Source of the DNA: Monosporascus cannonballus
Lineage: Eukaryota; Ascomycota; Sordariomycetes; Xylariales
Assembly: GCA_004154925.1 (NCBI GenBank)
Contig: QJNS01000085.1
Span: forward strand, 62,001 to 126,000
Length of the DNA: 64,000 nucleotides
Reading direction: 5' to 3'
Part shown: piece by piece, positions 1 through 12,133 of the stretch
Layout: each line of letters starts with the position of its first letter
Position numbering within the stretch: the first letter of the stretch is position 1
Notes under the pieces: model-generated
The model's database searches: none
Seen by the model: the letters and a program-made list of their open reading frames with translations, nothing else
Told to the model about the DNA's origin: nothing
Position numbers and translations under genes: made by a program

Positions 1-1483
1 GAGACGAGCTCTCGTCCTCCCAAGCCCTCAGGTTAGCGATAGCGAGCTTGAGGACATCGTCAAGATGGGAATGATGGGAGAGAGAGCAAACCAACTCGCC
101 CAGGCGAGCGAGAACGACGCCACAAGGGGCCTGGTCAATACATACTCGACGCTGAATACCCAAACGCCTATCCGGACACCTATGCCACCCCCGGAAGAAG
201 ATCGCGTTGCAAACGAGATCAGGAACATCCGTGCCCTCACCGATGCTCAGTCGGCGTTGCTTGGAGGCGAGAATGCGGATCTTCACGAAGGCTCTGGGTC
301 GACCGGTTTTGACGGGGCCAGACCTCGGAAGCATGTTGTGGCCACACCTAATCCACTAGCCACCCCGTTGCGAGCCGGCGTAAACGGAGTCGGCGTCACA
401 CCTCTGAGACCGGGCCAGACGCCTTTGCGCACACCCCGAGACAATCTTGCGCTCAACACGGGAGGCAATGAAATGTCCTTAGTTGGGGGGACCCTCAAGG
501 ACATGCGACTCCGGGAGCTCTCCATGAGACATAAACTCAAGCAAGGTCTGGCGTCGCTACCGAAACCTAAGGAGACGGAATGGGAACTTGAAATCCCAGA
601 AGACCAACAAGAGGTTAAGGCTACCGAAGAGGTAGAAGAGGACGCGGAAGTGCGGGACCAAAGAGAGCGAGCCATCCGCGAAGCTCAAGAGCAACTGGAG
701 CGGAAAAGACGGACCCAGGTCATGCAAAAGGAGCTGCCCCGACCGGAATTTGTGGACGTCGAAGCTCTCGTACAAGGTGCATCTACTGTGTCCGATCCAT
801 TGGAGGTGTTGATCGCAAAGGAAGCCGCCCTTCTTATTGCCAATGATGCAGTTCGATACCCGCTACCCGGCTCAAAGGTCAGGGGTAGGCCTATTCAATT
901 GGAGCGGACCGATGACTCCTCGCTGGCCGAAGCTCGCTTGAAGATTCTGATGGAGGTTAAAAGCGAGCCGAAGCCCGAGGAGGCTCAGGCGGTATGGGAG
1001 CGAGAGCACAATAACGCACTCCTGCTGGGTCTAGGCTGCTACGAAGATGACGATGATGATGAACAAATGGCGGCAATGAAAGCGGCCCTTGAAGTAAGTT
1101 CATGCGTGATGGACACCCCCAAAAGCGACCCCCTTACACTAACAACGCTTCAGTCGGTGCAAGAATCTATGATGTCCACTGCAGAGCGATGCGAGAAACT
1201 AGAGAAGAAGCTCAAACTCCACCTAGGCGGATACCAGCAGCGGGCCAAGACCTTGCGATCGAAGATGGGCGAAGCCGCCGAGGCACTGGAAAAAGCGACG
1301 TTTGCGCTCAACGCATTTAAGACCCTGCAGATTTCCGAAGAGATCACTATAAGGAGCCGGAGGGAGGCGCTCATGGAGGAAGTCAATTACATCAGCCGGA
1401 GAGAGCGTGAGGCCCAGGAGCTGTATAGACAAGCCAAGGAAGAGCTGGATAGTCTGGCCGACGGCGTTAACGGCTATCACTGA
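1..1483 (+). CDS. CEF1: Pre-mRNA-splicing factor Cef1/Cdc5, C-terminal part (5' end outside window)
   Basis: The reading frame is open from base 2 and enters the window mid-protein, with [18 protein letters not shown] just before the first in-window Met at 65; this stretch is typical of Cdc5/Cef1. Cdc5/Cef1 is a Myb-repeat core component of the Prp19/NineTeen complex that helps activate the spliceosome in the nucleus. The N-terminal Myb repeats lie upstream of the window. Visible here are the TP-rich middle region ([23 protein letters not shown]), charged coiled-coil stretches, the [12 protein letters not shown] segment and the conserved C-terminal helix around [18 protein letters not shown] 60-base intron at 1094-1153 (GTAAGT, CTAAC branch, CAG) is phase 0 and has no stop, so naive translation inserts 20 residues; the fit to the family resumes at SVQESMM. 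Stop TGA at 1481-1483. The gene converges on the MFS gene 229 bases away. Very sure of the family. Confidence 0.93.
   Translation, partial: RRALVLPSPQVSDSELEDIVKMGMMGERANQLAQASENDATRGLVNTYSTLNTQTPIRTPMPPPEEDRVANEIRNIRALTDAQSALLGGENADLHEGSGSTGFDGARPRKHVVATPNPLATPLRAGVNGVGVTPLRPGQTPLRTPRDNLALNTGGNEMSLVGGTLKDMRLRELSMRHKLKQGLASLPKPKETEWELEIPEDQQEVKATEEVEEDAEVRDQRERAIREAQEQLERKRRTQVMQKELPRPEFVDVEALVQGASTVSDPLEVLIAKEAALLIANDAVRYPLPGSKVRGRPIQLERTDDSSLAEARLKILMEVKSEPKPEEAQAVWEREHNNALLLGLGCYEDDDDDEQMAAMKAALEVSSCVMDTPKSDPLTLTTLQSVQESMMSTAERCEKLEKKLKLHLGGYQQRAKTLRSKMGEAAEALEKATFALNAFKTLQISEEITIRSRREALMEEVNYISRREREAQELYRQAKEELDSLADGVNGYH
1094..1153 (+). other. Intron of CEF1, 60 bases, stop-free
   Basis: The donor is GTAAGT after GAA, there is an ACTAAC branch sequence about 12 bases before the end, and the acceptor is TTCAG. 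Length is divisible by three and no in-frame stop occurs, so retention would add 20 residues without breaking the protein. The retained residues do not look like Cdc5 family sequence, whereas the join on either side does. Confidence 0.8.
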
Positions 1484-1712
1484 AGCGGTGCAGGGGAAAT
1501 TGCGTCTATGTATATTAACCATCTCATGGGGCGTTGATTAGGGGTAGAGCATAATGATGAAGCATCCTTGCTAGCCACGACCAAACAGCACTCCGGTAAC
1601 ACTGGAAGTGGGTAGTCCGGTGATACAGCAGTCCAGTAATATCCCGCGAAACTCAAAGCTTGTTTTCGGAACCTTCCGGGAATCCTACAATGCAAACCCC
1701 TCGTTTCTTCCT
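1484..1712. other. Convergent intergenic region between CEF1 and the MFS gene
   Basis: 229 bases holding both 3' ends. I see no gene or notable repeat here; it should contain the two polyadenylation regions. Confidence 0.6.
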
Positions 1713-4172
1713 CTACTTCCTGTCGCCCAACCGGGGCAACCTAATAGGCGCGATCAAGGCCGCGCTCACGACGGCGATGGCGACGCAGCACAGAAACGTG
1801 ACGCGCACGGCGGCCTGGTAGCTCAGCACGACCTGCTCGCGAACGCCCTCGTCGGCGAGCCGCGCCACGGCCTCGACGCTCTCGCGAACGCGCGCGATTA
1901 GAGCGCGCTTCCACGCCTCGTCGCGGCCGTCCACCCCGTCGGCAATCACGTAGAGGCTCAGATAGCGAACCAGCGCGTTCTGCAGCACTAGGCTGCTGGC
2001 TGCCACTCCCAGCACGCTGCCCAGCGCTCGCCAGAGCATCAGCGCGCTCGTCACCACCGCCTGCTCGCGCTGCGTCGACGAGGCTAGGAGGGCCACGAAG
2101 GTGCCGGGGAATTGGAAACCCTGCGCCATGAAACTTGCGAGGCTGAATTAGCGACCTTAGGAAAATCGAGTGTTTTAGGCCGTGGAGAGCTGCGGGGCCG
2201 TTATTCATAGACTTACGATGGTACCAGGTACAGTAGGTACAAAGGGGTCGGCCACCCGCGCTGGATTGATGCGAGCGCCGCCGTGCCAAGGACGCTGAGC
2301 CACGTGCCTAGTGTTAGGGCCCACTTGAGGCGTCGTGTCCATGTTATGAGGAATCCTGTCAGCGTCCCGCACGTCGAGGCCATCGCCGTCGGGACCATGA
2401 GGTAGAGCCCCGATTCCGTGGCGGAGGTCAGGAGCACCGCTTGGAAGAATAGGGGCCTGTTGGTTGCGTTTTGGGGACGCGTGAGATTTGGCCAAGTACC
2501 TGCGTTTCCGAGAACGAAGGGGGGAGGCGGGGTGGCCGCCAGGGATTTGGAAGGGGAAGCTAGGAGGGGAAGGGGAAATGACTGCTGACTTACGCGTTGA
2601 ATAGGATCGCGCTCATGAGGAACGAGGCGAGGAAGTTGGCGAAGATGATGTTGGCGCGCGGCGAGCTGTGCAGCAGCTCCAGTGGCAGGATCGGCCGCTT
2701 GGTCCGGCTTTCGACCCAGAGGCAGACGGGGAAGCAGACTCCGGATGCGACCAGCGATGCTATGATGAAGGGGTGCGACCCTAAAAATCGTAAGTTTCCA
2801 CATCCTTGGATCCAAGGCGCACGTATCGGCGTTGCTACGTACATGGCAACACATTGCCGCCCAGATTCTGCAGAGCTTTGTTAGATGACGGAGCAACGGT
2901 ACTGGCCGGCTGGATAGGTAGACATCTTTGTACGTACCAGGCCCAAAATGAGGAAAGTGATGGAAGTGGTCAGCAATAACGACCCAGCGAAGTCGAACGC
3001 TTTCATGGCCTCCATGAGTGTCTCTCTCTTCTCGTACAGACCGAGGTCCGCGGGGATGACCCAGGCGGCGACGGAGAGCATGAGGATGAGGGGTGGCACC
3101 TGGATCCCGAACTCCCACCTCCAGCCGAGCCTGTCGGCCATCAACCCGCCCAGGGCCGCGCCCGCAGCCGCCCCGATGCCGTAGACGATGTTAACATAGC
3201 TCTGGAACGCGCCTCGACGTCTGTACAGTCGAGCGAGTCAGCCGGGCTACAATCATGACGGTGTCGGGATGCGCAGACAAGGTGGGCTTTATCTGTTGTC
3301 TATCCAACTCACCCGACAGGCACCAGGTCGCTAATGATGATATTACCCAGCGCCCTCGTCCCCCCCGCGCCCAACCCGCAAAGGGCGCGCGCGATAATGA
3401 AACTCGTCATGCTGCGCGCGAGCGCGCACCACACGGTCGCGACGGCGAAGATGGTCACGGTGACGAGGTAGGGAGACTTGCGGCCCACGGAGTCTGAGAG
3501 CCGCCCCACTATGGGCTGGAACGCCGTGCTGGTCAGCAGGAAGGCCGTCGACAGCCACGACGCGCTGTTGGAGCTCCGGAAGTACGACGTTATCGCTGGG
3601 TGGCTCGACGCCATGATGGTCCCGTCGAAGCACGCTATGAAGTACGTGGCCATGATGCCCACGAAGACGGCCCAGAACCGTCGGTTGTCCGTGTCGATCA
3701 GGAACTCGCGCTGCGTAATTTGGGGTTTGGCGGTAGCGACGGTGCCCGCTTCGGCGTCGTGGCGCCTCGATGTGAACGGCCCCTCGGAATCGGAACCCGC
3801 CTCGGCCTCTTCGGCAATCGCGGACTCGAGAGCTTGCCTCTCCCCGTGCTCGCGCACCCACGACGGCCGGCATCTGCTGCCCCCGGATCGGCTTCGGTTG
3901 CGGAGCATGGCCGACTCCAGCGCCTCGGGCGCGAGCACCGATGGGGTCGACGAGACGCTGCACGCGAGGAGCAGGTCGGACTCGTCGGGGCCCAAAGCCT
4001 CGAGATCGGATCCGTGGCCGTGGCGGGAGATGTTGACAGGAGCCGAGCGGCTCTCGACAGCCCCAAAGCCCCGAGACTCCCCCAGGAGCGGTGTCCGCTC
4101 ATCGCCACCACGCCGGCCTCGGCGTCCGGGGGATTGCCCTCGTGAGGTGGCGCCCATCCTAGATTTCGGCAT
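1713..4172 (-). CDS. MFS transporter, 14-TM DHA2 type (Vba/Fnx1-like vacuolar amino-acid or multidrug transporter)
   Basis: Six exons join to a 674-residue protein: complement of 1713-2142, 2217-2456, 2594-2780, 2843-2867, 2938-3220 and 3313-4172. All junctions are GT-AG and the frame closes exactly. The N-terminal ~170 residues are hydrophilic, with an Arg/Gly-rich patch and a DERTPLL dileucine-like motif that in this family suits vacuolar sorting. Membrane segments begin at FWAVFVGIMATYFIACFDGT. MFS motif A is visible as GRLSDSVGRK near residue 220, followed by ARALCGLGAGG. RRGAFQSYVNIVYGIGAAAG and LADRLGWRWEF-type sequence are hallmarks of the Vba/Fnx1 branch, proton antiporters that load basic amino acids into the vacuole or export drugs. 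Exon 4 in reading order is only 25 bases (NLGGNVLP plus one base). An alternative start is the Met at residue 6. Substrate cannot be told from sequence. It could equally be called a DHA2 drug exporter. Confidence 0.88.
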
Positions 4173-4945
4173 GGTTATTTACGCTAGGGAGTCCTTTTGG
4201 ATTGTTAGCTGCTATCTAAGGTCGGCAAAGGCTGAAAGCTTGAGGGGATCGGGCTTTAAATATGCGGTCTATGAACAAGGCGTGATGCGGGAAGAGCTAT
4301 CTATTCTCACCGAAAACTCCTATATCGGGTTGTCATACGTGTCATGCTCCTTTATAGTACTTATCACATTCTCACTTGTATATCGTTGCACACATCCGTA
4401 TATTTGAAAGGATCGTCCAATTCATCTCGGCCCTATTATGAAAAGCTGTTCTACACTTCGGTGCCTGATGTCTGGTAGTTGCTACGAGGCAGCCCGATGT
4501 GGTTCTGGCTACTGCTATGAGGATAACTGAATCAAATTGGCGATCGATCTCTGATTGGTTCAATTGGATACCGGCGTGGCTTTTGAAATGTCTTAAGTTT
4601 CCGTTGCTGCGGAGCTATTGATGTTTCTAACGGTCAATATATAAGTAGCTGAATCAATAATAGCATGGGTTAGTCCCAATAGATCAGCCCTAGCCAAGTT
4701 ACTTACAAATCACATCCGATATCGCCTTTTCACAGCTATAGCTGTATTTACATATATTTAAGAGGCTTCACTACCTCCCTTATTTTAATTAGGATCTTCT
4801 GGAGGTCAACCTGATAAGTTATCCTTTTTCAATTGGAGATGCTTTATTGTGTGACGTCAGGGTCTTTATACCGAATGATCTTCTAATAAGCCGCCTTATT
4901 TGGGCTATACTTTCCTAAACAATCCGACAGCTGCCCGCCAGCTAC

Positions 4946-5137
4946 TATCCCCTTGAGGGCGGTAAGGCGTTAGTCGCAACAATTTTCTAGAGGTACCTGT
5001 TACTTAGTTACCTTAATCGGGAAATCGGTAGTGGATTGTTGTGATTTTATTGGCTCAATTTGGGACGATGAGTGACAACTCAGACCCGCGGCGAGAAAAC
5101 TGTTGCGACTAACGTCTTATCGGCATCAAGGGGGATA
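4946..5137. repeat. MITE-like element with ~40-base terminal inverted repeats and TA ends
   Basis: The left arm (from TCCCCTTGAGGGCGGTAAGG at 4948) and the reverse complement of the right arm (TCCCCCTTGATGCCGATAAG) match over about 40 bases; the inner portion GCGTTAGTCGCAACAATTTTCT pairs with AGAAAACTGTTGCGACTAACGT. Both ends are flanked by TA, as expected for Tc1/mariner (Fot1/pogo) insertions. The element is 192 bases with no coding capacity, so it would be non-autonomous. No second copy is visible in the window, so membership of a repeat family is inferred from structure only. Confidence 0.62.
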
Positions 5138-6263
5138 GCTCGGTAAGGTGACTAGTCCCCCAATCCAGGTAGCCATGCAATATACGGAGGGTTTAGGTAT
5201 AGTTTCGTTAAATCTCGCATTTTCGAGAATTGCGATTTCCGTCATAATTACTTGCGACCTCCTGTACTGTCGAATTGCTACGGCGAAGGCGACGGCGCCG
5301 GGGGCGGGGCAGCGATAGCGGTGGCGCGCCGGCGTTTACTATCCTTTCTAACACCAGCCTTCCAACCTAAAAGGCGCCCTTTAATGGCAGACGGTAACGA
5401 CCTATGGATGCGCTGGTTCTTCGTAGTGGTTATGAGTAATAGATATGACGTTATAATGGGCATATGAACTGAAACTGCAAACTAAATGGTTGGCTTTATG
5501 GGCAGTTCTCGGGTGCGGCACGAGGAAACCGACCACTGTCACGATGCCTAGGAAAATAAAATATAGCCCAAATAGGGCAGCTCTTCTGAATGTTCACTAA
5601 AAATAAAAAGCTTGGATTCGATCAGCCAAGGCCCATTGCTGAACTTCAAGAGTTGAGTTGTGGCTGGAACGTTGACATTTAAATCCGTTAAGCCACAGGT
5701 ACCTGCGCGCCGGTATCAACCCTGTAGAGCCGGGGTGGGTTTGAAGGATTGGTGGCAAAGATACCTTCCTATACAGCTGTTACGAAACTGATTGATATGT
5801 TTCTGGTGGAGTCGAGTCGGATTTGAAGTAGTTATATGTACTGCGTAAAGGGGTATGACATGCAACTTGCATGCGGAGCCGAGAAAGACCCCGACAAGTC
5901 GTAATTTCGTACTAATGTATCCCAAACCTCCAGCCAAACCTTCAAACAAAAATGCCAGCTTGCACTTGAGAGTAAAAAGTTGCCTAGATACTCTTATTAA
6001 AGGCTACTTGGTAAATACCGCCGCAAGCTCTTCGGCATCAAGGGACGGCTGGAAGAATTTAGGGTTCGAATCGGTGTCTTTCCCTCTTTACGCTCTTCTT
6101 TCTGGAGATCCTAAAAGCTTCCCTTTTCCTTTCTTCCAGGCCCATTTATTTCGTCTCTTTTTCCGCTGTGACGCTGATTGAATTGATCACCGTCACCCAG
6201 CCCTACCTACCTTTACCATTCTCGATATATACCGAATTCGAAAGAGTCGGTTTATTCCTTTAC

Positions 6264-6281
6264 TTTTTTTTTTTTTTTTTT
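6264..6281 (+). promoter_or_regulatory. T18 homopolymer upstream of SEC7
   Basis: An uninterrupted run of 18 T lies about 145 bases before the SEC7 ATG. Poly(dA:dT) tracts exclude nucleosomes in fungal promoters; that role here is inference. Confidence 0.5.
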
Positions 6282-6425
6282 ACTAATCGCCGACCTACTC
6301 TACTTGCCATGTTACTATAGATGCAGCGAAGCCTTCAATTCATTCATGGCATGTCCTTCCAATAATAACACCATCGCCGTCGCCGTTTCTCCCGTGTCTG
6401 CCATCTCTGCCTACTGTTGCCCGCC

Positions 6426-9400
6426 ATGAGCTCCATCGTCTTTGTCGTATCCCCACTCGAGGCCATCGCTGCCTCGAAAGAGGCCCAGAGAAACAAGAAA
6501 CTCGCCGAACTTGCCGAAACCGCACTCAAGGCTGTCAAGGAAGGAGGCTCACAGTTGCCCGAACCCGATGTCGTCTTTGCGCCTCTACAGCTGGCTACGA
6601 AGTCGGGTAATAGCCAGCTGATCAATGCCGCTCTCGACTGCATACAGAAGCTCATCTCTTCCTCGTATTTCTCCGTTAACAACACCACCGGCGCAACACA
6701 AGAAGATGGGACCGAGCAGGCTCCTATGATAGATCGCGCCATTGACACGATATGCGATTGTTTCCAGGGCGAGACCACCCCCGTCGACGTACAGCGCCAC
6801 ATTGTCCAGGCCTTGTTAGCCGCTGTGCTGAACGATAAGATCGTTGTCCACGGCGCCGGATTGCTTAAGGCGGTTCGCCAGGTTTACAATGTTTTCTTGC
6901 TGTCTAGGAGCACCGAGAACCAGCAGGCCGCCCAGGGAACCCTGACGCAGATGGTCGGCATGGTGTTCGAGCGCGTTAAGATGAGGATGCACATGAAAGA
7001 GGCGCGGATGAATCTGGGGAAGCTAAAGCACAGCTCCAGCAACGTCACTTTTGACCAGTCCGAAGCGGCCAATGAGAATGCTGAAAATGGCGATCGTTTG
7101 AATGGAGATGGGGCACCCCGTGACCCTACCGATGGGAAGAGCGCGACCGAGGCAGGCATGGCCGAGGAGTCCGCAACGGGGGCAGCGACAGAAGCTTCAG
7201 AGTCGGCGGCGCAAGGAAGTGGGGGCCCTAAGCTGACCCTAAAGGACCTCGAGAATCGAAAGGATTTCGACGATTCGAATTTGGGCGATGGTCCTACTAG
7301 GGTCACACAGCTGAAAACTTCCGAGGAGCCGGCGAGAAGCGTCTCCGAGAATACCGCCTCCGAGAACGCCCAGAACGACGTCGCTTCCGAGGAGACCGCC
7401 GAGTCTGCCGAGGCCGAGGACGAAGTCTACATACGCGATGCCTACCTCGTCTTCCGTTCGTTCTGCAACTTGTCGACCAAAGTCCTCCCTCCCGATCAGT
7501 TGTACGACGCGCGCGGCCAGCCCATGCGATCTAAGCTGATATCTCTCCACCTAATCCGCACCCTCCTGAACAACCATATCCACGTTTTTACTTCGCCCCT
7601 ATGCACCATTACGAACACGAAAAGTAACGAACCGACGAGCTTTCTCCAGGCCATTAAGTTTTATCTTTGCCTTAGTATCACGAGAAATGGAGCGAGCTCG
7701 GTCGATAAGGTCTTTGAAGTGTGCTGCGAGATATTTTGGCTGATGCTGAAATTTATGCGAGCTCCTTTCAAGGCAAGTGGCATTCTATTCATCGCCGGGG
7801 ACCCGTGGCGTGACTTGCTTCATCTAACCGGGCTCAACAGAAAGAGATTGAAGTGTTCCTCAACGAGATCTACCTAGCCCTTCTCGCCCGGCGGACCGCG
7901 CCTCTGTCTCAAAAGCTCTATTTCATCAGCATCCTAGCCCGCTTCTGTGGTGATCCCAGGGGCCTGGTTGAGACGTACTTGAATTATGACTGTGACGGTC
8001 AAGTGGACAACCTTTTCCAAACGATTATCGAAGATCTTTCTAGGTTTGCTAGCGCCTCGGTGGCCGTTACGGCTGCTCAGGAGCAGGCATACGAGGAGAA
8101 GAATTCCAATGCGAGCCCGGCATCGGAATGGCAACTTAAGGGCATGTTGCCTCCGCCCCTCAACGTCAGAGATATTGTGCCTCCGAGCGACTCCGAACTG
8201 GAGATACCGAAGGAATACGTTCTCAAGAGGGCAGCTCTAGATTCCCTTGTCGAGGCGCTGCGGTCCCTCGTCAACTGGTCCGTGGCGGGGCGTGCTGATG
8301 GTAATGGTGGGTCGCTGGATGGCGCAGCTCGGGCATCGGAGGACATTCGGGAGTCGATCGATCCTTCGGTTGGTGATAACTCCTCTCGCTTGGAAACGCC
8401 CTTGCCACCCTCCACACCCGTTATCGAGGACGATCCGGCCCAGTTGGAGAAGGAGAAGGCCCGGAAAACGGCCCTGACGAAAGCAATTCAGCAATTCAAC
8501 TTCAAGCCTAAGAAGGGAATCAAGATGCTCATTCAGGAGGGTTTCATCCCGAGTGATAGTCCTGAGGACATTGCGAAATTTCTGATCCGGGAAGACCGGC
8601 TTGACAAGGCGCAGCTCGGCGAGTATCTCGGCGAGGGCGACCAGAAGAACATCGAGATTATGCACGCGTTTGTCGACACGATGGATTTTAGCAAGCGGCG
8701 CTTCGTCGACTCCTTGCGGCAGTTCCTCCAGTCTTTCCGCCTTCCTGGCGAGGCGCAGAAGATCGATCGTTTCATGCTGAAGTTCGCCAACCGTTATGTT
8801 ATGGGCAACCCTAATGCCTTCGCCAATGCGGACACGGCCTACGTGTTAGCATATTCCGTTATCTTACTAAATACGGATTTGCATAGCAGCAGGGTAGCTA
8901 AGCGTATGACCAAGGAAGACTTCATCAAGAACAATAGGGGTATCAACGACAATGCCGATTTACCGGATGAGTACCTCATCGGCATCTACGAGGAGATCGC
9001 CAGCAACGAAATTGTTCTTAAAAGCGAGCGAGAAGCAGCTGCAGCTGCAGGCACTCTCCCTGCCCAGGCGTCGTCTGGTTTTGCCGCCGGCCTCGGCCAA
9101 GCCCTGTCGAATGTCGGTAGGGATCTGCAGCGGGAAGCGTATGTACAGCAGTCGGAGGAGATATCTCTGCGGTCTGAACAGCTCTTCAAGACCCTATTCA
9201 AGAATCAGCGGAGGAATGCAGCCAAAGCCGGCATCCGCTTCATCCCGGCCACTTCTTTCAGACACGTGGGCCCAATGTTCGATGTGACGTGGATGTCTTT
9301 CTTCTCGGCTCTGTCAAGCCAGATGCAGAAGGCGCACAATTTGGAGGCGAGCAAGCTATGTCTCGAAGGCATGAAACAAGCCACAAGGATCGCTTGTATG

Positions 9401-12133
9401 TTTGATCTTGCGACGCCTCGTGAAGCGTTCATGTCGGCTTTAAAGAACGCCACCAACCTGAACAACCCGCAAGAGATCCTTGCTAAGAATGTCGAGGCCC
9501 TAAGGGTCGTTCTCGAGCTCGGCCAGACCGAAGGGAACTACTTGAAGGAATCCTGGAAAGATATTCTAATGTGCATAAGTCAGCTGGATCGGCTGCAGCT
9601 CATCACCGGGGGCGTCGACGAGGGCGCTATTCCCGACGTCTCAAAAGCCCGCTTCATGTCCTCTGAGAAGAATAGTACAGGCGAGCCGCGGAAGTCGACT
9701 GCATCCACGCGGCGGCGCAACACAGGACCTAGGGGATTTTCGATGGAGATCGCACTAGAGAGCAGATCAGATGATCTCATCAAAAGCGTTGACCGCATCT
9801 TCAGTAACACGGCGAGACTCAATGGCGAGGCCATCGTCCATTTTGCGCAGGCGCTTACCGAAGTCAGTTGGGATGAGATCAAGGTGTCGGGTTCCAACGA
9901 CTCTCCTCGGACATACAGCCTGCAGAAGATTGTTGAGATTAGCTACTACAACATGACCCGTGTGCGTTTCGAGTGGACTAACATCTGGGCCGTGCTGGGC
10001 GAACACTTCAACAAAGTTGGTTGCCACATTAACACAGCCATCGTGTACTTCGCGCTCGATTCGCTACGACAGCTATCGATGCGCTTTATGGAAATCGAAG
10101 AGCTGCCGGGTTTCAAATTCCAAAAGGATTTCCTCAAACCCTTTGAGCATGTTATGGCCAACTCGACTAATCTTACCGTCAAGGATATGGCCTTGAGGTG
10201 TCTGATTCAGATGATCCAAGCTCGCGGCGAGAATATTCGATCTGGTTGGAGGACGATGTTCGGTGTCTTCACCGTTGCGGCCCGGGACCCGAACGAAGCT
10301 ATCGTAAACTTGGCATACGATAATGTCACCTTAGTTTACCGAACACGCTTCGGCGTCGTCATCTCGCAGGGAGCCTTCACTGATCTGATTGTCTGCCTTA
10401 CCGAGTTCTCAAAGAACATCAAGTTCCAAAAGAAAAGCCTGCAGGCAATGGAGACGCTGAAGTCGATAGTTCCTCGCATGCTCAAGACGCCCGAATGCCC
10501 GTTGGCTCAGAAATACAACTCGGCCAACGCGCCTGACGGAAACACACAAAGGTCAGCTGATACGCTGTCAAGACAGCAGAGCGGGACGTCAGTCGAAGAA
10601 GGCTTCTGGTTCCCCATCCTCTTCGCCTTCCACGACGTCTTGATGACAGGGGAAGACCTGGAGGTCCGCTCTAACGCGCTGAACTACTTCTTCGAAGCTC
10701 TCCTACGATATGGTGGTGACTTCCCGTCAGACTTCTGGGATATCCTCTGGAGACAGCAACTGTATCCGATCTTCATGGTTCTGCGGTCGAGGCCGGAGAT
10801 GTCTAATGCACTTAATCACGAGGAGCTCTCTGTTTGGCTTTCAACCACGATGATCCAAGCCTTGCGTAACATGATCATCCTCTTCACCCACTATTTCGAC
10901 GCTCTAGAGTACATGCTGGACCGTTTCCTGGAGCTGCTGGCCCTCTGCATATTGCAAGAGAACGACACGATCGCCAGAATCGGGAGCAACTGTCTCCAGC
11001 AACTTATCCTGCAGAACGTCACCAAGTTCAACGAGGCCCACTGGTCCAAAATCGTGGGTGCGTTCTGCGAGTTATTCGAGAGGACCACGGCGTATCAGCT
11101 CTTCTCGGCCGCGACCATCAACGCCCCCGTAGCGCTCTCTCCGCCGCCCAATGGTCTCGGATTCGATGTCCCGTTAACGCCCCCGAGCGAAGCGACCCCG
11201 GAGGAGAAATCGCTCGCGATCAACGGCCCGGATACGAATGGAGTACCGTCGGGCGCGGAGCCAGCGGCCTCGTCGTCGCCTAATCCGGATGATGAGGCTC
11301 TTCGTACCCCCGCGACCTCGGCTCCTCTCGAAGACTACAAGCCCACGTCTTCCCTCCAGCAGCAGCCGGTGGTCGTGACGGCCGCGCGCCGTCGGTTCTT
11401 CAACCGCATAATCTCGCGGTGTGTACTACAGCTGCTCATGATCGAGACGGTGAACGAGCTGTTCTCCAACGACGCCGTATACGCCCAGATCCCGTCCACG
11501 GAACTATTGCGACTGATGGCCTTGCTTAAGAAATCCTTCCTCTTCGCCAGGCGGTTCAACAACGATAAGGACTTGAGGATGCGGCTGTGGCGGGAGGGTT
11601 TCATGAAGCAGCCGCCGAATCTGCTCAAGCAGGAGAGCGGTTCCGCGGCGACGTATATCCAGATCTTGTTCCGAATGTTCGCCGACGCGTCCCCGACGCG
11701 CGCCGACAGCCGGCCCGAGGTGGAGAAGGCCCTCGTGCCCCTGTGCAAGGACGTCATCCGGGGCTACCTCGCGCTCGAGGAGGAGTCGCAGCATCGCAAC
11801 ATCCTCGCCTGGCGCCCCGTGGTGGTCGACGTGCTCGAAGGCTACGCGACGTGGCCCGAGAAGGAGTTCAGCGACCACATCCACGGCTTCTATCCATTGG
11901 TCGTCGAGCTGCTCGGCAAGGAGATCAGCCCGGACCTGCGCGGCGCCCTGCTGGCCGTCCTCCGGCGGGTCGGCGAGGTCGGCCTCGGCATCGAGAGCAT
12001 GGGCCAGGGGAATCGCAGGCCTAGCGTCGTCAGCATCGCCCCCACCGAGGCCACGACCACGATGGAGCTTAACCGCGGCGGCGTGGAGGAGGACGGGGAG
12101 GTCGGGATCAGCAGGATGGCGGCGCGGGCTTGA
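6426..12133 (+). CDS. SEC7: Sec7-family Arf guanine-nucleotide exchange factor (BIG/Sec7 type)
   Basis: Two exons, 6426-7772 and 7841-12133, give about 1,879 residues, the usual size of fungal Sec7. It activates Arf GTPases at the trans-Golgi to drive coat and cargo-vesicle formation. Order: N-terminal dimerisation (DCB) region; an acidic linker; HUS region with the HUS-box LNYDCD (about residues 496-501); the Sec7 catalytic domain, about residues 665-840, starting FNFKPKKGI, with the catalytic glutamic-finger motif FRLPGE (Glu near residue 753) and ILLNTDLHS; then HDS repeats including the conserved DUF1981 stretch FMEIEELPGFKFQKDFL. The start is the ATG at 6426 in a GCCGCC-like context; the TTG just upstream is not used. 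The single intron (7773-7840) has a GC donor (AAG|GCAAGT) with CTAAC branch and CAG end; splicing yields FKKEIEVFLNEIYL, continuous with the family. Very sure. Confidence 0.96.
7773..7840 (+). other. GC-AG intron in SEC7
   Basis: Donor AAG|GCAAGT is the classic strong context for rare GC donors. The CTAACC branch lies about 20 bases before the CAG acceptor. Both sides are phase 0 and the joined protein is collinear with Sec7 proteins. A nearby GT (GTGGCA) would break the frame. Confidence 0.87.

Larger units (their letters stand above)
4173..6425. other. Intergenic region, divergent promoters of the MFS gene and SEC7
   Basis: About 2.25 kb without a supported gene. The part from 4,400 to 5,250 is more AT-rich than its surroundings and contains a MITE-like inverted repeat at 4946-5137. 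The SEC7-proximal part carries a long T tract at 6264-6281 and pyrimidine-rich sequence typical of fungal promoters. Small open frames here lack any family signal. Confidence 0.6.

Noticed and set aside
5252..5467. Short frames near 5.3 kb
   Set aside because: Overlapping frames on both strands with low complexity and no homology; lies in a promoter region next to a MITE-like repeat.
6040..6080. B-box-like GGTTCGAATC upstream of SEC7
   Set aside because: No A-box at the right distance and no cloverleaf; probably chance in the promoter.
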